Shown one piece after another: positions 1 to 8,611 of a DNA stretch of 64,000 bases (positions within the stretch are counted from its first letter, which is position 1; every line of letters starts with the position of its first letter). The stretch is from Candidatus Tumulicola sp. (lineage in GTDB: Bacteria; Vulcanimicrobiota; Vulcanimicrobiia; Vulcanimicrobiales; Vulcanimicrobiaceae). The translations under genes and the position numbers were made by a program. The stretch is from positions 1,178,001 to 1,242,000 of the forward strand of contig DASXDT010000006.1 of the NCBI GenBank assembly GCA_036490475.1, written 5' to 3'. Under the pieces are notes generated by a model. It worked only from the letters and a program-made list of their open reading frames with translations, did no database searches and was not told the origin of the DNA.

Positions 1-69
1 GGTCACGCCCAGTGACCAGCCGATCGCAACTACTTACTTGCCATGAGCTGAAGGGATAGCGCCGCGTCA
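1..69. other. Left-edge non-coding leader
   Basis: This short stretch precedes the first gene. It carries a purine-rich AAGGGAT about 15 bases before the ATG at 70, a weak candidate ribosome binding site. I see no terminator or RNA gene, and no reading frame from outside the window can be followed into it with confidence. Confidence 0.4.
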
Positions 70-1185
70 ATGCGTTCGCCCGACAATCAATCCGAAACGA
101 CGGCCGGCGCCGATCTCGATATCCGTATCGATCGGCTCGGCCCGGTACTCGAACCCGATGGAAGCCCGAACGAAGCCTGCGGAGTTCTCAATCCGGCCGC
201 GACGCACGCTCCGGGCGGCGAGCTGCTTCTCTACCCACGTTGCGTGCAAGACGGTAACATCTCGCGCGTCGGCACGGTTCGTATCGCCGAACACGATAGG
301 CGTTTCGACGTCCAGCGCTTAGACTACGCGCTCGTTCCGCAAGCCGAATATGAGCTGCGGCCGCAACCGGGCTACGGCTGCGAAGACCCGCGCGTCACGT
401 TCGTACCCGTGCTCGACGCGTACATCATGGTGTACACCGCGTTTGGACCGAACGGTCCGCGCCTGGCGATCGCACAATCGAAGGATGCATACCATTGGGA
501 ACGCATCGGCTTGCTGCATTTCGAAGGTGCGACCGGCGACGACAAGGACGGCGCGATGTTCCCAGAGCCGGTGCTGTCGCCGAGCGGCGTGCGCAGTTTG
601 GCCGTCTACCATCGTCCAATGTTACATCTTTCGGCGGTCGACGGACGCGCCGCAATTCCGATGATCGAAGCGATGCCGTTCGAAGATCGTGAATCGATTT
701 GCATCGGATACATTCCGCTCGATCCCGTGTTAGCCGATCGCACCAATATTCTCTGCATCGCCGAAACCTGTACGGTCATGTCGCCTGTGGCAGCGTGGGG
801 TTCGATCAAGATCGGTGGAGGAACGCCGCCCGTAAAAACATCGCGCGGATGGCTGTCGCTGTACCATGGCGTCGACGTCGTCAACGGCCGATTGGGAACG
901 CCGGTGCTGTCGTATAGCGCGGGCGTCGTGATCCACGATCTAGAGCGTCCCGATCGCATCGTCTATCGCTCACCCAAACCGGTGATCTCGCCGACCACCG
1001 AAGCCGAACGCGTCGGCGTGGTCGACAACGTCGTGTTCCCGACCGGATTAGTTCCACGCCTCGACATGGGCGACGACGTCTACGACGTGTATTATGGAAT
1101 GGGCGACTTCGCCGTCGGTGCGGCCCGGTTGTGGATCGCCGGCGTCACGGATTTCCCAGCACTTTCGAGCGTGAGCCGCGCATAG
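70..1185 (+). CDS. GH130 family glycoside phosphorylase/hydrolase-like protein
   Basis: This 371-residue protein has the five-bladed propeller signature of family GH130, whose members phosphorolyse or hydrolyse beta-mannosides and related oligosaccharides. Visible landmarks are an early NPA (41-43), EDPR at 105-108, KDGAMFPE around 159-166, KIGGGTPPVKT around 246-256, then NVVFPTG and YYGMGD near the C-terminus. These positions form the substrate and phosphate pocket in the family. There is no signal peptide, so it is probably cytoplasmic. Length is normal for the family. Whether it is a phosphorylase or a hydrolase, and on what sugar, cannot be read from the sequence. It lies 28 bases before the next gene, on the same strand. 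Confidence 0.85.
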   Translation: MRSPDNQSETTAGADLDIRIDRLGPVLEPDGSPNEACGVLNPAATHAPGGELLLYPRCVQDGNISRVGTVRIAEHDRRFDVQRLDYALVPQAEYELRPQPGYGCEDPRVTFVPVLDAYIMVYTAFGPNGPRLAIAQSKDAYHWERIGLLHFEGATGDDKDGAMFPEPVLSPSGVRSLAVYHRPMLHLSAVDGRAAIPMIEAMPFEDRESICIGYIPLDPVLADRTNILCIAETCTVMSPVAAWGSIKIGGGTPPVKTSRGWLSLYHGVDVVNGRLGTPVLSYSAGVVIHDLERPDRIVYRSPKPVISPTTEAERVGVVDNVVFPTGLVPRLDMGDDVYDVYYGMGDFAVGAARLWIAGVTDFPALSSVSRA

Positions 1186-1213
1186 CCGGCCCCGCATCGT
1201 GCGGAGGACTTGA

Positions 1214-1708
1214 ATGAACGTATTCTCGCGTATGGTTCGCGGCAAGCTGGCCGGCTTGGCCGGAACGGCCGCGCTCGACGCCGTTACCTATCTCGATATG
1301 GCGATTCGAGGCCGCCCACCCAGCGAACTGCCCGACAAAATGGTTCGTACGCTTGCCGAACTCGCGGGATGCGCAGAATTTGCGAAGCCGGCTGAAGAGC
1401 TCGACAACAAGACCAAACAGCAACGCGCTGGGATTGCAGCCTTGTTAGGCTATGCCGACGGTGCCGGTTCGGGAGTGGTGTTCGGTCTGGCACGTCCGTA
1501 TGTTCGCGGCGTACCGTGTTTTTGGGCCGGTATCGGGCTGGCCGGATTGACGATGCTGCTCAGCGAGGGGCTTGCGGCGAAGCTGGGCCAAACCGATCCG
1601 TCGAGTTGGCCCGCTTCCGCTTGGATCGAAGACATCGTCCCGCGTTGCGTATATGGCTGGGTGACGTGTTACGTCTATGACCGGCTCGCGGGAAGCGACG
1701 ACGGCTAA
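1214..1708 (+). CDS. Small membrane protein of unknown function
   Basis: This 164-residue protein starts at an ATG preceded by GGAGGACTTGA, a strong ribosome binding site. It has hydrophobic stretches around residues 75-90 and 100-120, with glycine-rich helices (GYADGAGSGVVFGL, GIGLAGLTMLL), and short charged ends. This resembles small DUF1440-like inner-membrane proteins, but I cannot assign a family firmly. It probably shares a transcript with the GH130 gene upstream. Its stop codon overlaps the stop of the convergent Lys/Thr-rich gene in a shared CTAA at 1705-1708. Confidence 0.6.
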   Translation: MNVFSRMVRGKLAGLAGTAALDAVTYLDMAIRGRPPSELPDKMVRTLAELAGCAEFAKPAEELDNKTKQQRAGIAALLGYADGAGSGVVFGLARPYVRGVPCFWAGIGLAGLTMLLSEGLAAKLGQTDPSSWPASAWIEDIVPRCVYGWVTCYVYDRLAGSDDG

Positions 1709-2139
1709 GAGCGCTTCCGCGCAGTTTTCTTGCGCGTCGTCTTCTTGCGCGTAGCTTTCTTCTTGGCGGTTGTCCTTTTTGTGGCGGTCTTCTTTGCGGT
1801 GGTCTTCCTTGCGGCGCCCGTCGTTTTCTTGCGGCCGCCGGTCGATTTCTTACGCGTTGCCGTCTTTTTTCTAGTCGTTTTTTTGCGCGACGCAGTGCTC
1901 GCCTTTTTCCCGAGCTCGCTCCAGTGCGTCTCGGTCATCTCGACGCCATACTTTTTGGCGGCTCTCTTGATCTTCGCAAACGCGAGATCGCGTTCGGCAT
2001 CCGAGACGCCTTCGGTTTGATCGAACCGTGCGATCGCATTGCGCACGTGGGATGCATCGGTCAGCGGTTCTTTCCGCTCGTTCGGAAACGCGAATTTGGA
2101 CTCCGGGAGGTCTGATCGTTTGGTCACTCTAGCCATCAT
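1705..2139 (-). CDS. DUF6582-like protein with histone-H1-like Lys/Thr/Arg tail
   Basis: This protein of about 144 residues has two parts. Residues 1-80 form a compact acidic/basic domain (SKFAFPNERKEPLTDASHVR, then IKRAAKKYGVEM) of the type found in small DUF6582-like proteins. The last 65 residues are almost only K, T, R, A and S in repeats such as RKKTT and AKKTA, resembling histone H1 tails and bacterial AlgP/Hc1-like DNA-binding tails. The tail probably binds nucleic acid or polyphosphate; this is inference. The start is one of two adjacent ATGs (2139 or 2136) behind AGAAAGGATAC. The first ATG overlaps the topoisomerase stop (ATGA), so the two are translationally coupled. The open frame upstream of these ATGs is only the shadow of the topoisomerase gene. 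Confidence 0.75.
   Translation of the reverse strand: MMARVTKRSDLPESKFAFPNERKEPLTDASHVRNAIARFDQTEGVSDAERDLAFAKIKRAAKKYGVEMTETHWSELGKKASTASRKKTTRKKTATRKKSTGGRKKTTGAARKTTAKKTATKRTTAKKKATRKKTTRKKTARKRS
1708..1902 (-). repeat. Low-complexity Lys/Thr/Arg codon repeat
   Basis: The 3' third of the preceding gene is a degenerate tandem array of AAG/ACG/CGC codons. On the plus strand it reads as repeated cttcttgcgcg-like units. It encodes the basic tail, and its copy number is likely to vary between strains. The units are irregular and coding, so this is not a CRISPR or satellite. Confidence 0.75.
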
Positions 2140-3164
2140 GTATCCTTTCTGGAATAACGTAAGAGGTCGACCGCGAAGCGTTCTTCGGGGTGCAGTTGCG
2201 ATTTGCGCCGGCTCTTGCGTACCGCAAGTTTGCCGGTTTCGAGGTAGCGTTCGAATACGGCTGGATGGATGTAGCACTTGCGGCAGACGGCCGGAGTATT
2301 TCGCAGTTGCGAGGCGGTGAATTTCACCGCTTCCGCCGCATTCTTCGAACGTTCGGCTTCCGTTTCGGCGGGGTGTTCGAGTAGCCACTGTGCACAGTGT
2401 ACCGTCCCCAACCACGTCCGAAAGTCTTTGGCGGTAAAATCGGCGCCGGAGATCTCGCGAATATACGCGTTCACGTCGGACGAGTCGATCGGCACCGCGT
2501 TGCCGTCATCGTCGAGGTAGCTAAACAAATGTTGGCCCGGCAAATCCTGACAAAGCGCGACCAGCTGCGCCAACTTGCGGTCGTGCAGATCGACCCGGTG
2601 ATGCAGGCCGCTCTTGCCCTTGAATTCGAAACGCAGGCTTGCGCCGCGGACGCAGGCATGACGGTTGCGCAGCGTCGTTAGACCGAACGACTGATTGTCG
2701 CGCGCGTACTCTTCATTCCCGACTCGAATCAGCGTCGCTTCGAGCAACGTCACCACGCCCGCCAGCACTTTTTCCTTGGGCATGCCGCGCAGCGATAGAT
2801 CGCGCTCCAGCGATGTACGCATGGCCGGCAGCGCGTCCGCAAACTCCACCAGCCGCTCGTACTTCGCGGCGTCGCGCACCTCGCGCCAGCGCTCGTGATA
2901 GCGATACTGCTTCCGTCCGCGCGCATCGCGGCCGGTCGCCTGTATGTGCCCGAGCGGATCGGTGGAGATCCACACGTCTTCGTAGGCCGGCGGAATCGCC
3001 AGGTGCGCGATTCGCTCGTGGTCGCCTTCGTTGCGAACGGTCGAACCATCGGGCTTCACGTAGCGGAACTTGCCGCGAAATTTCTCCCTGCGGATCCCCG
3101 GTTTCGCATCGCTGACGTAATGTAGACCGGCGCTCTTCGCCTCGACCACCGCGTCGACCGTCAC
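2136..3164 (-). CDS. DNA topoisomerase IB (poxvirus-like)
   Basis: This 342-residue type IB topoisomerase relaxes supercoils through a 3'-phosphotyrosine intermediate. Visible elements are the N-terminal DNA clamp (GKFRYVKPDG), the RYHERWREVRD segment near 88-98, TLIRVGNEEYA (144-154), FKGKSG around 181-186 with the catalytic lysine, KDFRTWLGT with Arg249, and CYIHP with Tyr298. Asn289 stands nine residues before the tyrosine, as in the Deinococcus enzyme, where Asn replaces the viral His. It starts at GTG, overlapping the stop of the oxidase subunit IV gene (GTGA), and ends overlapping the Lys/Thr-rich gene (ATGA). Location inside an oxidase operon is unusual for this enzyme. Confidence 0.93.
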   Translation of the reverse strand: MTVDAVVEAKSAGLHYVSDAKPGIRREKFRGKFRYVKPDGSTVRNEGDHERIAHLAIPPAYEDVWISTDPLGHIQATGRDARGRKQYRYHERWREVRDAAKYERLVEFADALPAMRTSLERDLSLRGMPKEKVLAGVVTLLEATLIRVGNEEYARDNQSFGLTTLRNRHACVRGASLRFEFKGKSGLHHRVDLHDRKLAQLVALCQDLPGQHLFSYLDDDGNAVPIDSSDVNAYIREISGADFTAKDFRTWLGTVHCAQWLLEHPAETEAERSKNAAEAVKFTASQLRNTPAVCRKCYIHPAVFERYLETGKLAVRKSRRKSQLHPEERFAVDLLRYSRKDT

Positions 3165-3556
3165 CGTTCACCCTCGGCGCGCGCGCTTTCGGCGCCCAGC
3201 CGCCAACCGATGAATGCGATGGCGGCCAACCCGGCGAGCAACAGCGGGATCGACCACACCATCCCGCAGAGCACTACCGCCGCACTCGAGGCCATCAGAA
3301 TGGGCCACGCGCTCGAACTGGTGAAGATGCCGAGATCCTCTCCCCCGGCTTGGCGCTGCGTCATGTGCGGATCATCGCCTGAAAGATTCGCATCGCGTTC
3401 GGCGAGTACGGCCCATAGCGTCGCAAAAGCCAAACCAGTGGCCATCAGTCCAAGCAGAATCGTACCGCCGGCATGGTGCGACGAAAACCAATACGCGGTT
3501 GCGATCAGAATGCCAAACACGGCCGAGCTTACGAACAACGAGATGCCGGTTTTCAT
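3161..3556 (-). CDS. ctaF: Cytochrome c oxidase subunit IV, actinobacterial type
   Basis: This 131-residue membrane protein has four hydrophobic helices, two at each end, around a polar loop rich in D, G and E (ERDANLSGDD...GEDLG). The sequence GIFTSSSAWPILMA matches the conserved central segment of the actinobacterial subunit IV family, a non-catalytic part of aa3 oxidases coupled to a bc complex. The ATG at 3556 lies in an ATGA overlap with the ctaD stop, and the gene ends in a GTGA overlap with the topoisomerase gene. Function is assigned from helix pattern, this motif and operon position. Confidence 0.8.
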   Translation of the reverse strand: MKTGISLFVSSAVFGILIATAYWFSSHHAGGTILLGLMATGLAFATLWAVLAERDANLSGDDPHMTQRQAGGEDLGIFTSSSAWPILMASSAAVVLCGMVWSIPLLLAGLAAIAFIGWRLGAESARAEGER

Positions 3557-5139
3557 GCGGCTCCTTTGGGCAGCAACTCGGGATGGCGAACGTCGAAGGC
3601 CGGACGCTCCGACCGAATGACGGGCAACGATGTAAAGTTGTGTTCGGGCGGCGGGGACGACGTCAACCATTCCAAGGTGTAGGCGCCCCACGGATCGTCC
3701 CCGACCGGCACGCGTTTACGCGCCGAGACGACCACATTCGCGATGAACAGCAGCACGCCGATCGCCATCACCGCAGCACCGGCCGAAGCGATCGCGTTGA
3801 GCGCCGGCAAGTGCTCGACCGGCGCGTAGGTGTACACGCGGCGCGCCATACCTTCGATGCCCATGAAATGCATCGGTAAGAACGTGCAGTTGAACCCGAG
3901 GAACAGCGTCCAGAAGGACCACTTTCCGAGCCGCTCGTCGAGCTGAAAACCGAACATCTTCGGAAACCAGAAAAACAGCGCCGCGAAGATCGCAAACAAG
4001 CTGCCGCCGGCAATCGTGTAGTGAAAGTGGGCGACGATGAAATAGCTATCGTGCACGTCGTAGTCGATCGGCGGCGACGCGATCTGCACGCCGGTGATCC
4101 CGCCGACCAGGAAATTGAGCATGAAGCCGATGGCAAACAGCATCGGGGTGGTAAAGACGATCGAGCCACGCCACATCGTGCCGATCCAGTTGAAGAACTT
4201 GATGCCGGTGGGTACCGCGATCAGGAACGACACCGCGGAGAAGAACGGATTGTCGACCACGCCGGTGGTGAACATGTGATGCGCCCACACACCCATCGAC
4301 AATCCGGCGATGGCGAACGCCGCCAGCACCATCCCGACGTACCCGAACACCGGCTTACGCGAGAATACCGCCACGATTTCGGTGATCACCCCGAAGAACG
4401 GCAGAATTAACACATACACTTCGGGATGGCCAAAGAACCAGAACAGATGCTGGTAGAGAATCGGGCTGCCGCCACCGTTCGGATCGAAAAAATGACCGCC
4501 TAAATGCCGGTCGATGAGCAGCATGAAAAAGCACGCTGCCAGCGGAGGAAAGGCCATCAAAATCAAGAGCGATGTCGCGACCATTTCCCAGGTGAAGATC
4601 GGCATGCGCCACATCGTCATGCCGGGCGCGCGATAGAGAAAGATCGTGACGACGAAGTTGAGCGCGGTAAGAATCGACGACACGCTGGTCATCAGCAGAC
4701 CGATCAGCCATAAATCCTGGCCGGCGCCCGTCGCGATTTCGATCTCCGACAGCGGTGCGTACGACGTCCATCCGGACGACGCCGCGCCGCCGGCAGCAAG
4801 CGCGCCCGATAGTACGATCAAACTGCCGAAAACGAACATCCAGAGTCCGGTCGCATTCAGTCGCGGAAACGCCATATCGGGCGCGCCGATCTGCAGCGGA
4901 ATCAAATAGTTCGCGAGACCGATCCCAAACGGCGCCACGAACAAGAAAATCATAACGGTGCCGTGTAACGTAAACAGCTGGTTGTACTCGTGCGGCGTAA
5001 CCACCGATAGGCCGGGCTGTGCGAGCTGCGTGCGGATGATCAACGCCAAAATCCCGGCCACGCAGAAGAAGGTGAAGGTCCACACGAGGTACATGATGCC
5101 GATCTTCTTGTGATCGGTCGTGGTGAGCCATTCAATCAC
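3553..5139 (-). CDS. ctaD: Cytochrome c oxidase subunit I (heme-copper oxidase)
   Basis: This 528-residue catalytic subunit of an aa3-type terminal oxidase reduces O2 to water and pumps protons. Seen directly: the N-terminal TTTDHKKIGIMY motif, FTLHGTVMIF with a heme a ligand, FWFFGHPEVYVLILP with the CuB His, the cross-linked Tyr and the pumping Glu (class A1 pattern), WAHHMFTTG with the two further CuB histidines, and VAHFHYTIAGG with the heme ligands. Twelve hydrophobic helices fit the family. The start is GTG at 5139, which gives the usual short N-terminus and a GTGA overlap with ctaC. The longer open frame upstream only shadows ctaC. Confidence 0.97.
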   Translation of the reverse strand: MIEWLTTTDHKKIGIMYLVWTFTFFCVAGILALIIRTQLAQPGLSVVTPHEYNQLFTLHGTVMIFLFVAPFGIGLANYLIPLQIGAPDMAFPRLNATGLWMFVFGSLIVLSGALAAGGAASSGWTSYAPLSEIEIATGAGQDLWLIGLLMTSVSSILTALNFVVTIFLYRAPGMTMWRMPIFTWEMVATSLLILMAFPPLAACFFMLLIDRHLGGHFFDPNGGGSPILYQHLFWFFGHPEVYVLILPFFGVITEIVAVFSRKPVFGYVGMVLAAFAIAGLSMGVWAHHMFTTGVVDNPFFSAVSFLIAVPTGIKFFNWIGTMWRGSIVFTTPMLFAIGFMLNFLVGGITGVQIASPPIDYDVHDSYFIVAHFHYTIAGGSLFAIFAALFFWFPKMFGFQLDERLGKWSFWTLFLGFNCTFLPMHFMGIEGMARRVYTYAPVEHLPALNAIASAGAAVMAIGVLLFIANVVVSARKRVPVGDDPWGAYTLEWLTSSPPPEHNFTSLPVIRSERPAFDVRHPELLPKGAA

Positions 5140-5783
5140 GACGGGCTCCGGCCGCCGGCCGCAACCCAGGCGCGATACGCTGGCAGCGGGACGACGCGCA
5201 CGGTAAACGTCATCAGCGCATGGTCGAGGCCGCAAAATTGCGTGCAGCGCCCGGTGAACCGGCCAATCTTGACCGGCGTAAGGTCGAAACGATTGACCAT
5301 GCCCGGAATCGCGTCGCGCTTGAACAAGAAGGCCGGCACCCAAAACGAGTGATTGACGTCGACCGAATGCAACATAATTTGCGTTTGCTCACCCTCCGGA
5401 AGAACCAGCTCGGGCGGCCGTTGCGGCGTTCCGACGATGTGAATACCCGACGGGTAATCGAACTCCCACGACCAGCGAAATCCCGTGACGTCGATCACTT
5501 GAAACGGGTGCGCCGAAACCGCATCTACCGGCATCTCGCGACGATAGGTCACGTAAAACAAGCCGGCCACTAGTAACAGCGAAACCACGACACCGCCGAT
5601 TTCGAGCGGGGCATTTGACGCAAACTGCGGCGGAAGAGCTTCCGAACGGCGCCGCCACAGTACGAGTGGCGCCAGGATAAAGGCGTAGACGACGACGCCG
5701 ACTGCGACCGATGCCGCGATGAAGACCAGCCAATCGCCGCGCATCACCTGACCCTGTAGCGTCGCGGGGTCGAAGACGGACAT
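5136..5783 (-). CDS. ctaC: Cytochrome c oxidase subunit II (CuA-binding)
   Basis: This 215-residue subunit receives electrons from cytochrome c. Two N-terminal hydrophobic helices anchor it, with the first starting near residue 18. A periplasmic cupredoxin domain follows with FRWSWEFDYP, the aromatic electron-entry patch, and GRCTQFCGLDHALMTF, which carries the Cys-x3-Cys-x3-His-x2-Met ligands of CuA; the upstream ligand is the His in DVNHSFWVP. No cytochrome c domain is fused to it. The ATG at 5783 is preferred to an upstream in-frame TTG. It begins a leftward operon: ctaC, ctaD, ctaF, topoisomerase IB, Lys/Thr-rich protein. Confidence 0.95.
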   Translation of the reverse strand: MSVFDPATLQGQVMRGDWLVFIAASVAVGVVVYAFILAPLVLWRRRSEALPPQFASNAPLEIGGVVVSLLLVAGLFYVTYRREMPVDAVSAHPFQVIDVTGFRWSWEFDYPSGIHIVGTPQRPPELVLPEGEQTQIMLHSVDVNHSFWVPAFLFKRDAIPGMVNRFDLTPVKIGRFTGRCTQFCGLDHALMTFTVRVVPLPAYRAWVAAGGRSPS

Positions 5784-5840
5784 TGAAGCCGTTATACCCA
5801 AGCGGCCGCCGGGTAGAACGTCGCCGAGGAGCTTTCGCTA
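5784..5840. promoter_or_regulatory. Divergent promoter region between ctaC and ctaE
   Basis: This 57-base gap separates two divergent respiratory operons and must contain, or lie close to, both start sites. A GAGGAG about ten bases before the TTG at 5841 serves ctaE. I cannot pick out a convincing -35/-10 pair. Co-regulation of the two halves is inferred from the geometry. Confidence 0.4.
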
Positions 5841-6437
5841 TTGTCCATTGCCGGCGCCGTTACACCCGCCCGACGCGACCGTCTGCCGATCCGCGCCCAT
5901 CCGCTGGTGTTCGGCGTCGTCGTCTTTTTGGCCAGCGAACTGATGTTTTTCGCGGCGCTGTTCGCCGCCTATTTCGATTTGCGCGAGCAAGCCGCACCGG
6001 GAACGTGGCCGCCTTCGTACGTGCATCTCGACATGCTCGACTCGACGATTGGCACGGTGCTGCTGTTCGTATCCAGTCTGGTGATGTTCGCGATGGCGCG
6101 GGCGGCCGGCCGCCAACGAATCAGCGCGGCGCGCGCCTGGCTGACCGTCGGAATGGTTTGCGCCGTGGGCTTCATCGCAATCGCATTGTACGGCTACGCG
6201 CACGACACGTTCACGATCGCTTCGAGCGCCTACGGCTCGCTCTATTACACGATCACGGGCTTTCATTTACTGCATGTGATCGCCGGCGTCGGATTGCTCG
6301 TCGCACTGTGGCTCGGTTTGCGTAGTCCGGCTCTTCGCGCCAACCATCTGGCCGGCGCCGAGGCCATTTCGTATTATTGGCACTTCGTGTTCGTCGTTTG
6401 GCTGGGACTCTGGTCGGCGATCTACCTTATCCGATGA
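5841..6437 (+). CDS. ctaE: Cytochrome c oxidase subunit III
   Basis: This 198-residue membrane protein has five helices, as in short bacterial CtaE proteins. The family segments are FGVVVFLASELMFFAALFAAY with the conserved Glu, GFHLLHVIAGVG, and the C-terminal YYWHFVFVVWLGLW. It supports the oxygen channel and stability of subunit I. The start is TTG at 5841, chosen for the GAGGAG ahead of it and because the protein then begins just before RAHPLVFG. It stands apart from ctaCDF, on the divergent operon, and overlaps the Rieske gene by ATGA. Confidence 0.93.
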   Translation: MSIAGAVTPARRDRLPIRAHPLVFGVVVFLASELMFFAALFAAYFDLREQAAPGTWPPSYVHLDMLDSTIGTVLLFVSSLVMFAMARAAGRQRISAARAWLTVGMVCAVGFIAIALYGYAHDTFTIASSAYGSLYYTITGFHLLHVIAGVGLLVALWLGLRSPALRANHLAGAEAISYYWHFVFVVWLGLWSAIYLIR

Positions 6438-7243
6438 ACGCACGCGAACGGGCGATCGCGGCCGCGCTACTATTGGCGATCGGCGGCAGCGTCGGTTTTA
6501 TGATCGTCTATGCGCGTAACGCCGGAACCCAATTTGAGGGTGCGGCGCTAGGAATCGCGTTGTTGGGCTTCACGCTCTCGGCGTTAGGCTGGGCGTTCTG
6601 GATCCTCGGTCGCGAGCAAACCGAAGATCTGCGCGACACGTATCCGTCGAGCCCGGCGGATCGAGCCGGAGCGGTGGCCGAACTCGAACACGGCGAAGCC
6701 GAGGTGTCTCGTCGCGGCGTGCTGGTCAATCTGCTGATCGCCGCACTCGGTGCGTTTGGTTTGGCGACATTGTTTCCGATCCGCTCGCTCGGGCCGGCGC
6801 CCGGAAAAACGTTGTTCAAGACGCGCTGGGCGCCGGGACTGCTGCTGGTGCGGGACGACGGACGGCCGGTGCGCGCAACCGATCTCAACGTCGATTCTGC
6901 GGTGACGGTGTTCCCCGAAGGGGCGGTCGGCGATTCGGCATCGCAAACCATGCTGGTACGATTGCCCGAGGGCCTCGGCGACGCCGTCGACGGCTACGTC
7001 GCGTATTCGAAAGTCTGCACGCACGCCGGCTGTCCGGTGGCCCTGTATCGGGCGACAACGCACCAACTGCTGTGCCCGTGCCATCAGTCGCTGTTCGATG
7101 TGGTCGACGCCGGGCGCGTCGTTGCGGGACCGGCCGACCATGCGTTGCCCCAACTGCCGATCGCGGTCGACGAGCACGGTTTCTTGCGTGCGCGCGGCGA
7201 TTTTCCGTCGCCGGTCGGACCGGGCTTCTGGGAGCGCGGTTGA
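6434..7243 (+). CDS. qcrA: Rieske [2Fe-2S] subunit of a bc-type complex
   Basis: This 269-residue protein starts at an ATG overlapping the ctaE stop. Two hydrophobic helices lie near residues 10-60, and a third around 100-120 is preceded by SRRG, suggesting Tat-style insertion as in actinobacterial QcrA. The C-terminal Rieske fold shows CTHAGCP and CPCHQS, the two Cys-His pairs that bind the cluster, and GPADHALPQLP after them. It transfers electrons from quinol to cytochrome c. Three predicted helices with a single C-terminal cluster domain again resemble the actinobacterial supercomplex type. Confidence 0.92.
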   Translation: MNARERAIAAALLLAIGGSVGFMIVYARNAGTQFEGAALGIALLGFTLSALGWAFWILGREQTEDLRDTYPSSPADRAGAVAELEHGEAEVSRRGVLVNLLIAALGAFGLATLFPIRSLGPAPGKTLFKTRWAPGLLLVRDDGRPVRATDLNVDSAVTVFPEGAVGDSASQTMLVRLPEGLGDAVDGYVAYSKVCTHAGCPVALYRATTHQLLCPCHQSLFDVVDAGRVVAGPADHALPQLPIAVDEHGFLRARGDFPSPVGPGFWERG

Positions 7244-7246
7244 GCC

Positions 7247-8611
7247 GTGGTCCAACGGTTCGTGACGTGGCTCGACGACCGGCTCGGAACGTCGCATTTT
7301 CTCAAGCATGCGTTGCGCAAGGCGTTCCCCGATCACTGGTCGTTCATGCTCGGCGAGATCAACGTCTATTGCTTTGCGATCTTGCTGGCGACCGGAACGT
7401 TCTTAGCGCTCAACTTCGACCCGACACCGCTGAAAGTCGTGTATCACGGGCCGTACGCGCCGCTCGACGGTGTGACGATGTCGCGTGCGTACGCGTCGAC
7501 GATGGACTTAAGCTTTTCGATCAACGCCGGACTGCTGATCCGGCAGATCCATCATTGGGCGGCGTTGGTATTCGTCGCCGGCATTATCGCGCATATGTCG
7601 CGCGTGTTCTTTACCGGAGCGTTTCGTAAGCCGCGCGAGATCAACTGGATCGTTGGAATCGCGTTGATGGGTTGCGCGATGCTCGAGGGTTTCACCGGCT
7701 ATTCGCTTCCCGACGATCTGCTCAGCGGTATCGGGCTGCGCATCGCCGACGCCGTTGCGTTATCGGTGCCGGTGGTCGGCACGTGGGTGTCGTTTCTCTT
7801 GCTGGGCGGTAGCTTTCCGAGCCCGCACATGACGGGCCGCCTCTTCACCACGCATGTCTTTATCTTACCCGCCGCAATCGCGGGATTGATCGCGGTGCAT
7901 CTAGCCATCGTCTGGCGGCAGAAACACACGCAATTTCGCGGTACCGGCAAACGCGAGGATAACGTCGTCGGGTCACCGCTCTTTCCAACCTACACTGCGA
8001 AGTCGATCGCGCTCGGGATGGCGACATTTGCGGTGCTCGTCTTGCTGGGTGCATTCGTACAGATCAATCCGATCTGGTTGTATGGACCGTACGAGGCATC
8101 CATCGCGATGTCGCCCGCGCAGCCGGACTGGTATGTCGGCTGGCTGGATGGCGCGTTGCGCATGGGGCCGCCCTGGTCGATCCATCTGTGGGGACATCTG
8201 ATTCCGTCTCCGTTTTTTCCGGCCGTGCTGCTGCCCGCCGTCTTGTTCGGAGTGCTGTTTCTGTGGCCGTTCATCGAACGCCGGGCCACCGACGACGGCC
8301 GTTCGCATCAACTGCTCGATCGCGTGCGCGATGCGCCGGTGCGTACCGGCATCGGCGTCGCGCTGCTAACGTTTGCGTTTGGCCTGACGGCGGCCGGCAG
8401 CGACGACGTGCAGGCGCACTTCTTGCATGTGTCGGTTGAGTACTTAACGTCGATGTATCGTATCTTCGCCTTCGCAGGCCCGCTGGTTGCGTTCGTTATC
8501 GCCTACGCCTTCGCGCGCGAGTTGCGGCGACGAGGCGGCGTACATGCAGCGCCGCGCGTTCGCCTGCGCCGGAATGCCGACGGCGGGTTCGACGAGGAAC
8601 CCATCCTGTGA
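7247..8611 (+). CDS. qcrB: Cytochrome b of a bc-type complex
   Basis: This 454-residue cytochrome b starts at GTG three bases after the Rieske stop. Visible features are WSFMLGEINVYCF near the N-terminus, QIHHWAALVF with b-heme histidines, GFTGYSLPDDLLSG (the PEWY-region analogue is PDWYVGWLDG further on), HVFILPAAIAGLIAVHLAIVW with the second heme pair, and a C-terminal extension. It oxidises quinol and passes electrons to the Rieske protein. It is a full-length fused b/IV subunit, longer than mitochondrial cytochrome b, and overlaps the ctaG-like gene by GTGA. Confidence 0.95.
   Translation: MVQRFVTWLDDRLGTSHFLKHALRKAFPDHWSFMLGEINVYCFAILLATGTFLALNFDPTPLKVVYHGPYAPLDGVTMSRAYASTMDLSFSINAGLLIRQIHHWAALVFVAGIIAHMSRVFFTGAFRKPREINWIVGIALMGCAMLEGFTGYSLPDDLLSGIGLRIADAVALSVPVVGTWVSFLLLGGSFPSPHMTGRLFTTHVFILPAAIAGLIAVHLAIVWRQKHTQFRGTGKREDNVVGSPLFPTYTAKSIALGMATFAVLVLLGAFVQINPIWLYGPYEASIAMSPAQPDWYVGWLDGALRMGPPWSIHLWGHLIPSPFFPAVLLPAVLFGVLFLWPFIERRATDDGRSHQLLDRVRDAPVRTGIGVALLTFAFGLTAAGSDDVQAHFLHVSVEYLTSMYRIFAFAGPLVAFVIAYAFARELRRRGGVHAAPRVRLRRNADGGFDEEPIL

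Noticed and set aside
1708-1902. A repeat array resembling CRISPR or a satellite
   Set aside because: Units are irregular three-base-phased Lys/Thr/Arg codons within an ORF, with no spacers of constant length.
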